A stretch of DNA of 64,000 nucleotides. Source: Candidatus Peribacteria bacterium. Its GTDB lineage: Bacteria > Patescibacteriota > Gracilibacteria > UBA1369 > LOWO2-01-FULL-3. How positions within the stretch are numbered: the first letter of the stretch is position 1; each line of letters opens with the position of its first letter. Location of the stretch: contig CALRGV010000004.1 in NCBI GenBank assembly GCA_943358175.1, positions 1 through 64,000 on the forward strand, given 5' to 3'. The notes beneath the pieces are model-generated. The model was not told where the DNA came from, searched no databases, and saw only the letters and a program-made list of their open reading frames with translations. The position numbers and the translations under genes were made by a program. Below are positions 26,999 to 35,399 of this stretch, piece after piece.

Positions 26999-27862
26999 CT
27001 ATCTTGAATGAAATTCAACCGCAGGAATGCTTCCTTTGTGCAACTGGGCTTGTACAGCCGTAAGTGCTGAGTGAGCTGCTTTATCTTTGGCTAATTCTCC
27101 TACGCAGACATCAAGTTTCTCACTTTTGGCGACAAAGGCTTTGTCGTGCTTTTCCTGCTCTTTTGCTTCAGCTTTTTCGTGAGTCCTACGTTGACGAGGA
27201 GATAAATCATCTAATCCGTCTTCACAGGTGTCTAAGAAAATCATAGCTCCTCTAACTTTATCACCCATACATACTGATACTTCTGTTGGACTAGGTGCTG
27301 TGGCACATTCTCTGGCATTATCATCAAAATACTCAGCGCCATTAGGATCATAGTCTGTTCTTGAGACAAATTGGTGGTTTCCCCTACCTCCGGTTTCCAT
27401 ATCAGAAGGACTAAATCTAGCGAGGAGGACATCCATAGCCTCTGTATTTTTTGGTAAGCCAATTTTCTCGCCGGGGTTCAAAGGTCTGCCTCTGTACATT
27501 TCATTTAAAAGAGCTTTAACCCAGTGGTCCATATTAAATTGCTTTTTAATACTTTCCAAAGTGTCTCCATCTTTTACGGTATAAATATCAAATAATTCCG
27601 GCTGCACTCTGACCGCTATGTCGTAACGCATAGCAATAGCTTGAGTTTCTAAATCGGCTCTTTGATTGACGCAGCTTTGTAATTTTGCTCTTTCCAGAGC
27701 TCCATTAACAAATGTCTTTAGTGCGCCAATAAACATTGATACTATATCGGGTTTATTTGTTCCTTCTACTGATTTTCCCGCTTTAGCCTGTGCTTCCGGC
27801 GCTCCGGACATGGCCATTGAAGCTGCTAAAACTGCCGGTAATGCTTTGTTTAGAATTTCCAT
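26999..27862 (-). CDS. Secreted LysM-domain protein
   Basis: A signal peptide (MEILNKALPAVLAASMAMSG, cleavage near AQA-KA) precedes a helical segment and one LysM domain at about residues 92-133 (IYTVKDGDTLESIKKQFNM through LNPGEKIGLP). LysM binds N-acetylglucosamine polymers, so the product probably sits on peptidoglycan. The C-terminal half has cysteines at ECATA, VCMGD, DTCED and DVCVGEL and a Lys/Glu/Ala-rich helix. A promoter (27893-27921) lies just upstream, and the putative lipoprotein gene follows in the same transcript. A wall-remodelling or wall-anchoring role is inferred. No enzymatic domain is seen. Confidence 0.75.
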   Translation of the reverse strand: MEILNKALPAVLAASMAMSGAPEAQAKAGKSVEGTNKPDIVSMFIGALKTFVNGALERAKLQSCVNQRADLETQAIAMRYDIAVRVQPELFDIYTVKDGDTLESIKKQFNMDHWVKALLNEMYRGRPLNPGEKIGLPKNTEAMDVLLARFSPSDMETGGRGNHQFVSRTDYDPNGAEYFDDNARECATAPSPTEVSVCMGDKVRGAMIFLDTCEDGLDDLSPRQRRTHEKAEAKEQEKHDKAFVAKSEKLDVCVGELAKDKAAHSALTAVQAQLHKGSIPAVEFHSR

Positions 27863-27892
27863 TTTGTTGATTTAATACGTAAGAAGTGTTGT

Positions 27893-27921
27893 ACTTTACG
27901 CCAAGTTCTATTTATCGTCAA
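27893..27921 (-). promoter_or_regulatory. Promoter of the LysM gene pair
   Basis: On the minus strand, TTGACG (27921-27916), a 17-bp spacer and TAAAGT (27898-27893), about 30 nt before the LysM start codon. Confidence 0.55.
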
Positions 27922-27990
27922 GTAAAAGCCGGATTTTGCCTATCGGCCTATGTCAAAGAAACCTGGAAGATACGCGACTTCGTCGCATTA

Positions 27991-30906
27991 CTACATAATC
28001 TTCTTCAACCACATACCGGTGTAAGATTCTTTGATCCTAATTATTTCCTCCGGGGTGCCTTTGGCGATCATTTCGCCGCCCTTGTCCCCGCCTTCCGGGC
28101 CCATATCAATTATATGGTCGACAGATTTGATTACGTCGAGGTTGTGCTCAATAACGAGTACGGTGTTACCTTTATCTACCAATTGCTGTAATACGCTAAG
28201 CAAACGTTTCACGTCCTCGAAATGTAGACCGGTGGTAGGTTCATCGAGAACGTAGAGAGTTTTACCGGTAGAACGCTTTGAAAGTTCCGTAGCCAGCTTG
28301 ATACGCTGAGCCTCACCTCCTGACAAAGTAGTAGCGGATTGGCCGAGATGGATATAACCCAGACCTACCTCATTCAAAGTCTGAAGTTTGACCTTGATTG
28401 ACGGAATGGAAACAAAGAATTCCAAAGCTTCTTCCACGGTCATTTCCAAAACTTCGTGAATATTCTTATTTCTGTAGCGGATTTCGAGCGCTTCATTATT
28501 GTATCTCTTACCTTTGCAAGATTCACAAGGCACGTAAATATCAGGCAAGAAGTGCATTTCGATCTTTTTGATACCGTCACCGGCACAAGCTTCACAACGA
28601 CCACCTTTCACATTAAAGCTGAAACGACCGGATTTGTAGCCGCGGAGCTTGGATTCCGGAGTCGCGGAAAACATGTCGCGGATATCTGTAAATACGCCGG
28701 TATAAGTAGCGGGATTGGAGCGTGGCGTACGGCCAATCGGAGATTGATCGATATTAATAATCTTATCAATATTTTCAACACCTTTGAGGTCTTTATGTTT
28801 TCCGGGAGCGGTTTTTGAACCATATACCTCCTTGGACACACGTCTGACTAAAATATCATTGATCAAAGTGGACTTACCAGAGCCGGAAACACCGGTAACA
28901 CCAATAAACATCCCCAAGGGAAATTCCACCGTCACATTCTTCAAATTATGTTCGGTGCAATCAATCAGAGTGAGCTTTTTGCCATTCCCCTCGCGACGAC
29001 TGGTGGGAATACTCACTTTTGCTTCACCGGAAAGATATTTACCGGTAAGAGATTTAGGATTTTTAATAATTTCCGCAGGCGTACCGGCAGCTACGACATT
29101 TCCCCCATTTTTACCGGCACCCGGACCAATATCCAGGATGTAATCAGCGGCGAGCATGGTATCGATGTCATGTTCCACGACAATTACGGTATTGCCGAGA
29201 TCACGCAGTGAAATAAGAGTCTTAATCAATTTATCATTATCATTTTGGTGTAGACCAATACTTGGCTCATCCAAGACGTAAATCACACCGGACAGACGAG
29301 AACCGATCTGAGTAGCGAGACGGATACGTTGAGCCTCACCTCCCGAAAGAGTGTTGGCTGTACGATCTAAAGTAAGGTAAGAAAGGCCAACGTTTTCCAA
29401 AAAGCGCAAACGATTGCAGACTTCATGACTGATTTGGCGAGCGATCTCCTTCTTCATCGGACTCAGCTCGAGAGATTCGAAGTAATGCAAAACTTTTACT
29501 ACGGATAATTCAGTCACATCAATGATAGACTTATCGGCAATTTTAATCGCTAAAATTTCCGGTTTTAGACGCTTGCCATGGCAAGATGGGCAGATAAGAA
29601 TGCGCATATATCCTTCGATTTTTTTGCGCACGTAGTCGGATTCAGTTTCCAAAAAGCGACGTTCAAGATTTGGGATAACTCCTTCAAAACTGGTTTCGTA
29701 TTTACCGCTAAAATGCCCACCTGAAGTGGCCGGAGGCTCGTCCGTGTCGGGTTCAGAATTGCCAATTTCAATTGTATATTTTTTATCTTTATCTCCGTTG
29801 AGGACGATATTCAAAACTTCAGGAGAAAGTTTTTTGATCTGAGTATTCATGGAAAATTTATGCGCTTTGGCCACACTTTCCAAAATACGATTGTACCAGG
29901 CCAAATGTGATGTAGTCGTAGACCAGGGCATAATCGCTCCTTCGGCCAGGGTAAGATTTGGATTTGGAATCACTAATTCCGGATCGATTTCCAGCTTTGT
30001 ACCGAGACCGTGACATTCCTGACACGCGCCGTGGGGACTATTGAAGGAAAAGTTTCTTGGGGCAATTTCAGGAATACTGATATGGCAGGTAGGACAGGCA
30101 AAATGCTCGGAATAGACCTTGTCCTTACCGGTATCGGTATTGCATATCATCAGGAGTCCTTCACCAAACTTAAGGGCTGTTTCGATGGAATCAGCCAAAC
30201 GAGTACGATTCGGATTTGGCGTATCCAATTGTTCACCGGAAGAAAGTTTGTGAGATTTTTTCTCCAAATCCTTGATCACAATACGATCCACCACCACTTC
30301 TATATTATGCTTCTTGTTTTCATCCAATTCCGGAATTTCAAGAACAGAGACTACTTCCCCATCCACGCGCACACGCACGAAACCTTCCTTTTTAATTTTA
30401 TCAATTACTTTGGTGTGTTGTCCTTTGCGATCTCTAATCACTGGCGCCATTACTAGGATTTTAGTCCCATCTTTCATGTTGCAAATATCTTCCAAAATCT
30501 GCTGAGCGGTCTGACGCTCGATCGGGCGTCCACATTCCGGACAGTGTGGCGTACCTATTTTGGCAAAAAGTAGACGAAGATAATCATAAATTTCAGTCAC
30601 TGTTCCTACAGTAGAACGCGGATTTCTCGGAGCGGATTTCTGATCGATTGAAATGGCCGGAGAAAGACCCTCGATGTTGTCCACATCAGGTTTTTCCATT
30701 AATTGGAGAAAATTGCGAGCGTATGTGGAAAGACTTTCCACATAGCGGCGCTGCCCTTCGGCATAAATAGTATCAAATGCCAGAGTGGATTTACCGGAAC
30801 CGGAAAGACCGGTAACAACGGTAAATTTATTTTTGGGGATTTCTACGTTGATATTCTTCAAATTGTGCAACCTTGCACCTTGAACAATAATTTTATCGTG
30901 GGACAT
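27991..30906 (-). CDS. uvrA: UvrA, excinuclease ABC subunit A
   Basis: A 971-residue protein, close to the family norm of about 940. It contains two ABC ATPase modules: Walker [10 protein letters not shown] (residues 33-41) and GVSGSGKST in the second half, two LSGGEAQRI signatures, and Walker B segments [10 protein letters not shown] and [10 protein letters not shown]. Zinc-binding CPEC, CPTC and CEAC/CESC knuckles are present. UvrA dimers scan DNA with UvrB for bulky lesions in nucleotide excision repair. Its promoter (30917-30945) leaves a leader of only a few nucleotides. No GGTGAG-type palindrome is found at this gene, so it does not appear to share the putative damage operator of the HNH genes. 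Confidence 0.97.
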   Translation of the reverse strand: MSHDKIIVQGARLHNLKNINVEIPKNKFTVVTGLSGSGKSTLAFDTIYAEGQRRYVESLSTYARNFLQLMEKPDVDNIEGLSPAISIDQKSAPRNPRSTVGTVTEIYDYLRLLFAKIGTPHCPECGRPIERQTAQQILEDICNMKDGTKILVMAPVIRDRKGQHTKVIDKIKKEGFVRVRVDGEVVSVLEIPELDENKKHNIEVVVDRIVIKDLEKKSHKLSSGEQLDTPNPNRTRLADSIETALKFGEGLLMICNTDTGKDKVYSEHFACPTCHISIPEIAPRNFSFNSPHGACQECHGLGTKLEIDPELVIPNPNLTLAEGAIMPWSTTTSHLAWYNRILESVAKAHKFSMNTQIKKLSPEVLNIVLNGDKDKKYTIEIGNSEPDTDEPPATSGGHFSGKYETSFEGVIPNLERRFLETESDYVRKKIEGYMRILICPSCHGKRLKPEILAIKIADKSIIDVTELSVVKVLHYFESLELSPMKKEIARQISHEVCNRLRFLENVGLSYLTLDRTANTLSGGEAQRIRLATQIGSRLSGVIYVLDEPSIGLHQNDNDKLIKTLISLRDLGNTVIVVEHDIDTMLAADYILDIGPGAGKNGGNVVAAGTPAEIIKNPKSLTGKYLSGEAKVSIPTSRREGNGKKLTLIDCTEHNLKNVTVEFPLGMFIGVTGVSGSGKSTLINDILVRRVSKEVYGSKTAPGKHKDLKGVENIDKIINIDQSPIGRTPRSNPATYTGVFTDIRDMFSATPESKLRGYKSGRFSFNVKGGRCEACAGDGIKKIEMHFLPDIYVPCESCKGKRYNNEALEIRYRNKNIHEVLEMTVEEALEFFVSIPSIKVKLQTLNEVGLGYIHLGQSATTLSGGEAQRIKLATELSKRSTGKTLYVLDEPTTGLHFEDVKRLLSVLQQLVDKGNTVLVIEHNLDVIKSVDHIIDMGPEGGDKGGEMIAKGTPEEIIRIKESYTGMWLKKIM

Positions 30907-30916
30907 AGTAACCGGG

Positions 30917-30945
30917 AGTCTAGCACGATAAAAAAGCTATTACAA
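30917..30945 (-). promoter_or_regulatory. uvrA promoter
   Basis: Minus strand TTGTAA (30945-30940), 17 bp, TAGACT (30922-30917). Transcription would start only a few bases before the uvrA ATG, so the mRNA is nearly leaderless. Confidence 0.5.
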
Positions 30946-30963
30946 GAGTTTTGTGAGGTGCTT

Positions 30964-31872
30964 TTAATTTGGCTTTATAGCATCGGCTAGAGGGTTGCGC
31001 TGGAAATATACGCCGGATTTATGGGGATGATTGCGGACGTAATTGAGCAATTTGCCGTAATTTTTGTGATTTTCCTTGAGATCAAGAAGATAAGTAAGGG
31101 TGACGTAGCCACCAACAAGAAAAGGAACGATCATAAAGGTGAGACCCATCTCGAGGAAGATATTAAATAAAGCATGAAGGCCTACCGCAAAAATCATACC
31201 TTCAAGCAATTTTTCTTGATAAAAAAAAGTTTCACGTTTGAAAAATAAAAGTTTTACCGGAATGCGGGCCCAAAAACTATTTTTTGCGCGCATTTCTTCC
31301 TGAAGGATAGTGGTGGCAAAATGGGCAATGCCGTAGTAATAGCCCAGCAGACCTGAGAAAAGCAAGTGGGCAAAAGTGGAAAAACAAGATCTGAAAAGAA
31401 AGGGCAGTAAGAGATTGGAAGGGCCTTCTACAATCCAAATGTTATAGAAATAAAGGATGTTTTCCGTAAAGGCAAATCCGAGGGCGGCAAGAATGAAAAA
31501 TTCAATTGAATCATCAATATTTTTAATTTCATCGTCATCCACGATTTTCACGGAGCTGAATTTCATCGTTTCCTCAATTACACCGACAATCATGAAGGTG
31601 ATAATAATGCTCAAAGGAAGGATAATCGCGTGAGAAAAACCAATTATGTCATTTCGATAATAATTCGCGAATTTGAAAGCATTCATCCAAGGAAAAAACT
31701 GCCAACTAAACTTGTAAATCAAGATTGGAAAAACCGCCAAAGCTCCCATAATAAAGGTCAGGAATGTGAAACTGCGTCTTTCCGGACTTTTATGAAAAAA
31801 TATATTCCCCCAAATTATTGCCGGGATGGCCGCGAGGATTATTGATCCTATAATTTGGAATATTTGTGGCAT
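30964..31872 (-). CDS. PrsW-family intramembrane metalloprotease
   Basis: ATG 31872 (MPQIFQIIGSIILAA) is chosen over a longer open frame whose extra residues come from a GC-rich repeat. The 302-residue protein has about seven to eight hydrophobic segments. It has the motifs of the PrsW/CPBP-type metalloprotease group: IEETMKF (an E-E-x-x-K-type helix, about residue 100), FAHLLFSGLLGYYYG and GLHALFNIFLE (metal-ligand histidines). PrsW in Bacillus cleaves the anti-sigma factor RsiW; the substrate here is unknown. The promoter at 32015-32043 leaves a leader of about 135 nt containing the REP-like element. The gene diverges from the repeat protein at 32102. Confidence 0.8.
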   Translation of the reverse strand: MPQIFQIIGSIILAAIPAIIWGNIFFHKSPERRSFTFLTFIMGALAVFPILIYKFSWQFFPWMNAFKFANYYRNDIIGFSHAIILPLSIIITFMIVGVIEETMKFSSVKIVDDDEIKNIDDSIEFFILAALGFAFTENILYFYNIWIVEGPSNLLLPFLFRSCFSTFAHLLFSGLLGYYYGIAHFATTILQEEMRAKNSFWARIPVKLLFFKRETFFYQEKLLEGMIFAVGLHALFNIFLEMGLTFMIVPFLVGGYVTLTYLLDLKENHKNYGKLLNYVRNHPHKSGVYFQRNPLADAIKPN

Positions 31873-31884
31873 GTTTATTTTTAT

Positions 31885-31995
31885 AAGCTTGACTTCTCTC
31901 GGACTGGCAGAGCCAGATCCTCGTTCGGCTGCGCGCTCGCGCCGTGCGCTCGCAAGGGCTCGTATCGGCCGCTGACTCCCAGCGGCACGGAGCCT
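31885..31995. repeat. GC-rich REP-like intergenic element, copy A
   Basis: It starts with TTATAAGCTTG, contains the hairpin CTGGCAGAGCCAG and a CTGCGCGCTCG core, and ends with a second stem-prone block. The element at 48618-48700 has the same order (TTATAAGCTTG, TGGC-AAA-GCCA, CTGCGCGCTCG). It lies in the leader of the PrsW gene, so it would be transcribed. Confidence 0.6.
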
Positions 31996-32014
31996 TAGCA
32001 TCGCCCTTTTGAAT

Positions 32015-32043
32015 ATTATAGCATAAATAAATGATTTCGACAA
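32015..32043 (-). promoter_or_regulatory. Promoter of the PrsW-like gene
   Basis: Minus strand TTGTCG (32043-32038), 17 bp, TATAAT (32020-32015). It is back-to-back with the plus-strand promoter at 32052. Confidence 0.65.
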
Positions 32044-32051
32044 GCACACCA

Positions 32052-32080
32052 TTGACTATTTGACTAATATCTCTTATAAT
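32052..32080 (+). promoter_or_regulatory. Promoter of the triple-repeat protein gene
   Basis: TTGACT (32052-32057), 17 bp, TATAAT (32075-32080). Transcription would begin near 32087, which rules out the TTG codon at 32060 and supports ATG 32102. Confidence 0.75.
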
Positions 32081-32101
32081 AAAGCATTAACCCAATGGAA
32101 A

Positions 32102-33787
32102 ATGCCTTTAAATGAGGAGGGAAAATCGGAAGCTGAAGCCTTAGGTGATCTGAATGCTCTGGAGACACTGTTTGGAAGTCCAAATTCAGAAGATTTCGCG
32201 AAGGAAACGATTATTGAGGTGATGAAAAATGCCAATCATCTTTCTGACGACACTTTACGTAAAATCGGTGGTTTGGCTAGAAAATTCAACTTAGATCTGC
32301 GAGAAGTTATAGATCAGGTGCAAGGCCTGGACTGTTCAGAAGAAGATGATGATTTTGAAAAATTAAAAGAACGTGAGGAAAGGATGCTGAGTGCATTGCC
32401 GGAAGAAGAAACAGAAACTAAGCCAGAGCCAGCAAAGGAACCTGAGAGAGAGACTGCGCCGAAACCTGCGAAAGTTTTGCTTGATGATGTTTTAGTTCCA
32501 CCTGATGCAGTGGATGTAAAAATGGGCGATGGCTCGGAAAAACGTGAAGTCAGTGTTTTTCCAAGGGAGGCACTGGTAATGGAGTCGCTTGAGCAGATTG
32601 GTGTGAACATAGCTACCTGTACAATCATTACAGGGGAAATTTCAAAAAACATGATGCGTAAACACAGCTATAACGCGGTAGTTGTACCTGAATTAGATCG
32701 TACTATTCTGGTCTGTGATGAGGCGGAAAATAAAACTTTTGTTATATTTACCGCTCAAAATGCGGAAAAATACTCCTTAATGAGGAAGAGTCAATTAGAT
32801 CGAGATGGAAATGTAATCGGTTTAAACTGGTGCGATCCGAACGATTGGCAAAATCAATTAAAGTCATTGCTGCTTTCCAAGAGAGATTTCATAGAAGATC
32901 AACCTTTAAATGAAGGGAAACTTTCCAGAGAACAATGGCGAGAATATTACAATAATCCCGCTAATGTGCGCACTGATTTGGAAAATTATACCAAAGCTTT
33001 GGGTCCGGATAAAACTCCTATGGATTTGACTGTGGCTACCGATAATATGCAGGCTTTGGAAATCACTTTAACTAACGGTCAAAAGGTTAAGGGCTATACT
33101 TATATTCGTAGAGCGGCTGTCGCATATGGAATTGCGGAATCTCAAGCAAAGGATAAATCTGTGAAATGGGCTTCTGCAACTCTTACGAGACTTTTGAAAA
33201 TCGCAGGCTATCCGGTGAGGGATAAGGATTATTATTCAAATCAGGCAATCGTGAGACATGATATAGATGAGTTTGCAAAACAATTAGCTCCCGGTCTTAC
33301 TCCTATGGACATAAGCAGTTCAAATTTTGGTCCTATACAAATCAAATGCTTTTCCGGTGAAACGGTAAAAGGTATGGGGTGGTTGCAAAGAGCCGCGGTG
33401 GCCCTGGATATGAACACCGGAGTTAGGGAGAAAAGTGGTAATCCAATTTACATTTCTAAAGATGTAATAATAAAACTTCTCGAAATTGCCGGCTATGTCC
33501 CGAGAGATAAAAAATATTATCAAAATTCAGCCTATGTCTCTCAAGATTTACAAAGAGTCATTGATACTCTTCTGGCTGATGGCGTAAATAGACAAAATCT
33601 TTATGCTCAATTTATTGAAAATGGAAGCATGAGATGTTCAAATGGCGAAGAAGTGAGAGCAATGCGATATTTATCAAATGCAGCTGTCCTTTTGGGCATA
33701 GCGAAGGATAGTAGAGAAGCTTATGGCCAGGTTACACGTACAACTCTGGATAAGCTTATAGAAACTGCCGGGATTGAAATCAATTAG
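32102..33787 (+). CDS. Cytoplasmic protein with three copies of an undescribed repeat of about 90 residues
   Basis: A 561-residue protein without signal or membrane segments. An acidic Pro/Glu-rich linker (about residues 90-140) follows an N-terminal helical part. A central domain (about 165-270) precedes three tandem units at roughly 283-371, 377-470 and 472-561. Each unit begins Y-Y-x-N-x-A-x-V-x-x-D-L, has a surface like LTNGQKVKGYTYIRRAAVAYGI, and ends T-L-x-x-L-(L/I)-x-x-A-G-(Y/I). The third is the most divergent. No known family is recognised. Helical repeats with a conserved GWL/YIRRAA core suggest a binding scaffold, possibly for nucleic acid. It is a single gene with a strong promoter, convergent with recF. 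Confidence 0.7.
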   Translation: MPLNEEGKSEAEALGDLNALETLFGSPNSEDFAKETIIEVMKNANHLSDDTLRKIGGLARKFNLDLREVIDQVQGLDCSEEDDDFEKLKEREERMLSALPEEETETKPEPAKEPERETAPKPAKVLLDDVLVPPDAVDVKMGDGSEKREVSVFPREALVMESLEQIGVNIATCTIITGEISKNMMRKHSYNAVVVPELDRTILVCDEAENKTFVIFTAQNAEKYSLMRKSQLDRDGNVIGLNWCDPNDWQNQLKSLLLSKRDFIEDQPLNEGKLSREQWREYYNNPANVRTDLENYTKALGPDKTPMDLTVATDNMQALEITLTNGQKVKGYTYIRRAAVAYGIAESQAKDKSVKWASATLTRLLKIAGYPVRDKDYYSNQAIVRHDIDEFAKQLAPGLTPMDISSSNFGPIQIKCFSGETVKGMGWLQRAAVALDMNTGVREKSGNPIYISKDVIIKLLEIAGYVPRDKKYYQNSAYVSQDLQRVIDTLLADGVNRQNLYAQFIENGSMRCSNGEEVRAMRYLSNAAVLLGIAKDSREAYGQVTRTTLDKLIETAGIEIN

Positions 33788-33831
33788 AATTTCGGGATAT
33801 CCCGAAAAAACTATTTAGATTAAGTTTGCAT

Positions 33832-33890
33832 AATTGTCAAAAATTTATTTTGATACCGTTTTTCGTCCTAGGATGATCTGTTAAATGTAG
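33832..33890 (-). repeat. Duplicated recF 3' tail (copy A)
   Basis: Fifty-nine bases match 34083-34141 with three mismatches, at an offset of 251 bp. The second copy is the genuine end of recF. Copy A would still encode a RecF-like C-terminus ending in NGIKINF and a stop, but it has no gene in front of it. All three differences change amino acids, which suggests neutral drift after duplication. A looser upstream match, TTTCGGG(A)TATCCCGAAA versus TTTCGGGACATCCCGGAAA, extends the similarity. Confidence 0.85.
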
Positions 33891-33933
33891 TGGGTGTGGG
33901 TGTGGGTGTGGGTGTGGGTGTGGGTGCGGGTGT
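33889..33933 (+). repeat. GGGTGT hexamer tandem repeat (G-quadruplex type)
   Basis: Seven GGG runs separated by three-base loops (TGT, last TGC) lie directly after the duplicated recF tail. This is an ideal G-quadruplex motif on the plus strand. The corresponding position in recF encodes the Arg/Pro-rich tail from a G-rich sequence (GGCGGTGGTGGGCGG), so the array probably arose by slippage from that seed. Confidence 0.85.
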
Positions 33934-33970
33934 GTGCAAATTGGTAGCACCATGCTATACATTTGCACAC
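33932..33970. other. Inverted repeat after the G-rich array
   Basis: GTGTGCAAAT (33932-33941) and ATTTGCACAC (33961-33970) are perfect 10-bp arms. The loop contains a smaller TAGCA/TGCTA stem. It may serve as a transcription block between the convergent genes, although no T run follows. Confidence 0.55.
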
Positions 33971-34087
33971 GGGAGCGTGGGCTGTTGAATTGCTGGTGGT
34001 TGAATATTTGCCACTTTGAATCTTTTATTTTATTTTAAGTTTTCGGGACATCCCGGAAAAGTTAAGCGAACCGTATTTGACTAATTG

Positions 34088-35338
34088 TCAAAAATTTATT
34101 TTGATACCGATTTTCGTCCTAGGACGATCTGTTAAATATAGAGGCGGTGGTGGGCGGCCGGCGCGGGCGGTGATGGCGGTGTCATAAAAGATGACTTTGT
34201 TTTCTGGTAAGTCCTCCAGGCCGGAGGTGTCGCAGGTGGTGATGATGGTCTGACAATTCTTGATGGCCTTGAGGAGGTGGACTTGGCGATCGTGATCGAG
34301 TTCTGAAAAAACGTCATCGAGGAGGAGAATGGGGTGCTTGCCGGTTTTCTCTTTAATGAATTCAATTTCGGCCAGTTTTAGAGCCAGCAAGAGGGTGCGG
34401 AATTCGCCACGGGAGGCAGAAGTGCAGATATTTCTACCGTTGATGAAGAAAACGAGGTCTTCGCGATGAGGGCCAATGGAAGTTTCGGCCTTAAAAGTAT
34501 CGTGCTTTTTGCGGAAAGTGAGGGCGTCGGCGTAAAGCTGGGAAACCGCAGGAGGGAGAGGATGGTCTGAGTCCGTAGTGAAGGAGTTTGGGGTGACAAT
34601 TTTGCTGATGTATTCAATAGAAATTCTTTCCTTTTCGCCGGAGATGGAAGAGTAAATTTTTTCGATGTTTTTGTTGAGAAAAGCGGTTAATTCCAATCTT
34701 TTAGTGATAATTGGCGTGCCATATTCCACAATTTCTTCGTCCCAAGCGACGAGATCTTCGAGGAGGGAGGACTCGGAGGAAGATCCGGGTGTTGAAGCTC
34801 GTGATCCATTAAAATGAGCTTCGCGGATTTGGCCGAGTAGAGCGTTGCGCTGTTTCAAAGCTTTTTTATATTTAGTGAGAGCAAGGAGGTAACTTTTATC
34901 AGTCTGAGAAAGCACTATGTCCATGTAGCGACGGCGGAGAGATGGGTTCAAATAAAGCATATTCAAATCTTCCGGATGGAAAAGAACCGTGAGTAAATTG
35001 CCGAGGTATTCGCTGTTGCGCATGCTGACCCCATTCTTTTTGAAATTTTTGCGGCGTACGGGAGCAGTGGAATAAAAAACTTCCAAATGACAATCTTCTT
35101 CATCAATAGTGGCATTCGCGGTACAGCGGAGATATTCGCTTTCCCATCCCACTAAATCATCATTATCCAAGGAGCGAAAAGATTTACCTAAAGAGAGAAT
35201 ATAAATGGCCTCGAGAAAATTAGTTTTGCCGGTGCCATTAGGTCCGATGATCACAATTAAATCTTTGTCGTCAGGAAAATCGTAATTAAATTTGGAATAA
35301 TTACGGAAATTTTCGAGTTTGAGATTAGTCAGTTTCAT
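34088..35338 (-). CDS. recF: RecF, recombination mediator
   Basis: ATG 35338 (MKLTNLKLENFRNY) is preferred to TTG 35344. The protein of about 416 residues is longer than the usual 360-370. It has Walker A GPNGTGKTN (about residues 33-41), the signature SRGEFRTLLLALKLAE, and Walker B PILLLDDVFSELD, as in RecF/SMC-type ATPases. RecF loads RecA at single-strand gaps with RecO and RecR. The extra length is an internal Ser/Gly-rich insertion (about 180-195) and a C-terminal Arg/Pro-rich tail; the end of that tail is duplicated downstream at 33832-33890. The gene is divergent from thrS and not linked to dnaA or dnaN, unlike many bacteria. Confidence 0.95.
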   Translation of the reverse strand: MKLTNLKLENFRNYSKFNYDFPDDKDLIVIIGPNGTGKTNFLEAIYILSLGKSFRSLDNDDLVGWESEYLRCTANATIDEEDCHLEVFYSTAPVRRKNFKKNGVSMRNSEYLGNLLTVLFHPEDLNMLYLNPSLRRRYMDIVLSQTDKSYLLALTKYKKALKQRNALLGQIREAHFNGSRASTPGSSSESSLLEDLVAWDEEIVEYGTPIITKRLELTAFLNKNIEKIYSSISGEKERISIEYISKIVTPNSFTTDSDHPLPPAVSQLYADALTFRKKHDTFKAETSIGPHREDLVFFINGRNICTSASRGEFRTLLLALKLAEIEFIKEKTGKHPILLLDDVFSELDHDRQVHLLKAIKNCQTIITTCDTSGLEDLPENKVIFYDTAITARAGRPPPPLYLTDRPRTKIGIKINF

Positions 35339-35399
35339 TTGCAAATTTCTCTATAAGATTATATCTTTCGTGAGCGTTCTAATCTTAATTTTATCCTAC

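Noticed and set aside
30964..32052. Longer PrsW frame beginning at 32052
   Set aside because: The extra 60 residues are translated from the GC-rich repeat and would begin upstream of the predicted transcription start. ATG 31872 gives a normal membrane N-terminus.
33889..33933. Tandem GGGTGT units as a CRISPR or satellite
   Set aside because: The unit is only 6 bp without spacers, and no cas genes are present. Best explained as slippage from the duplicated recF tail.
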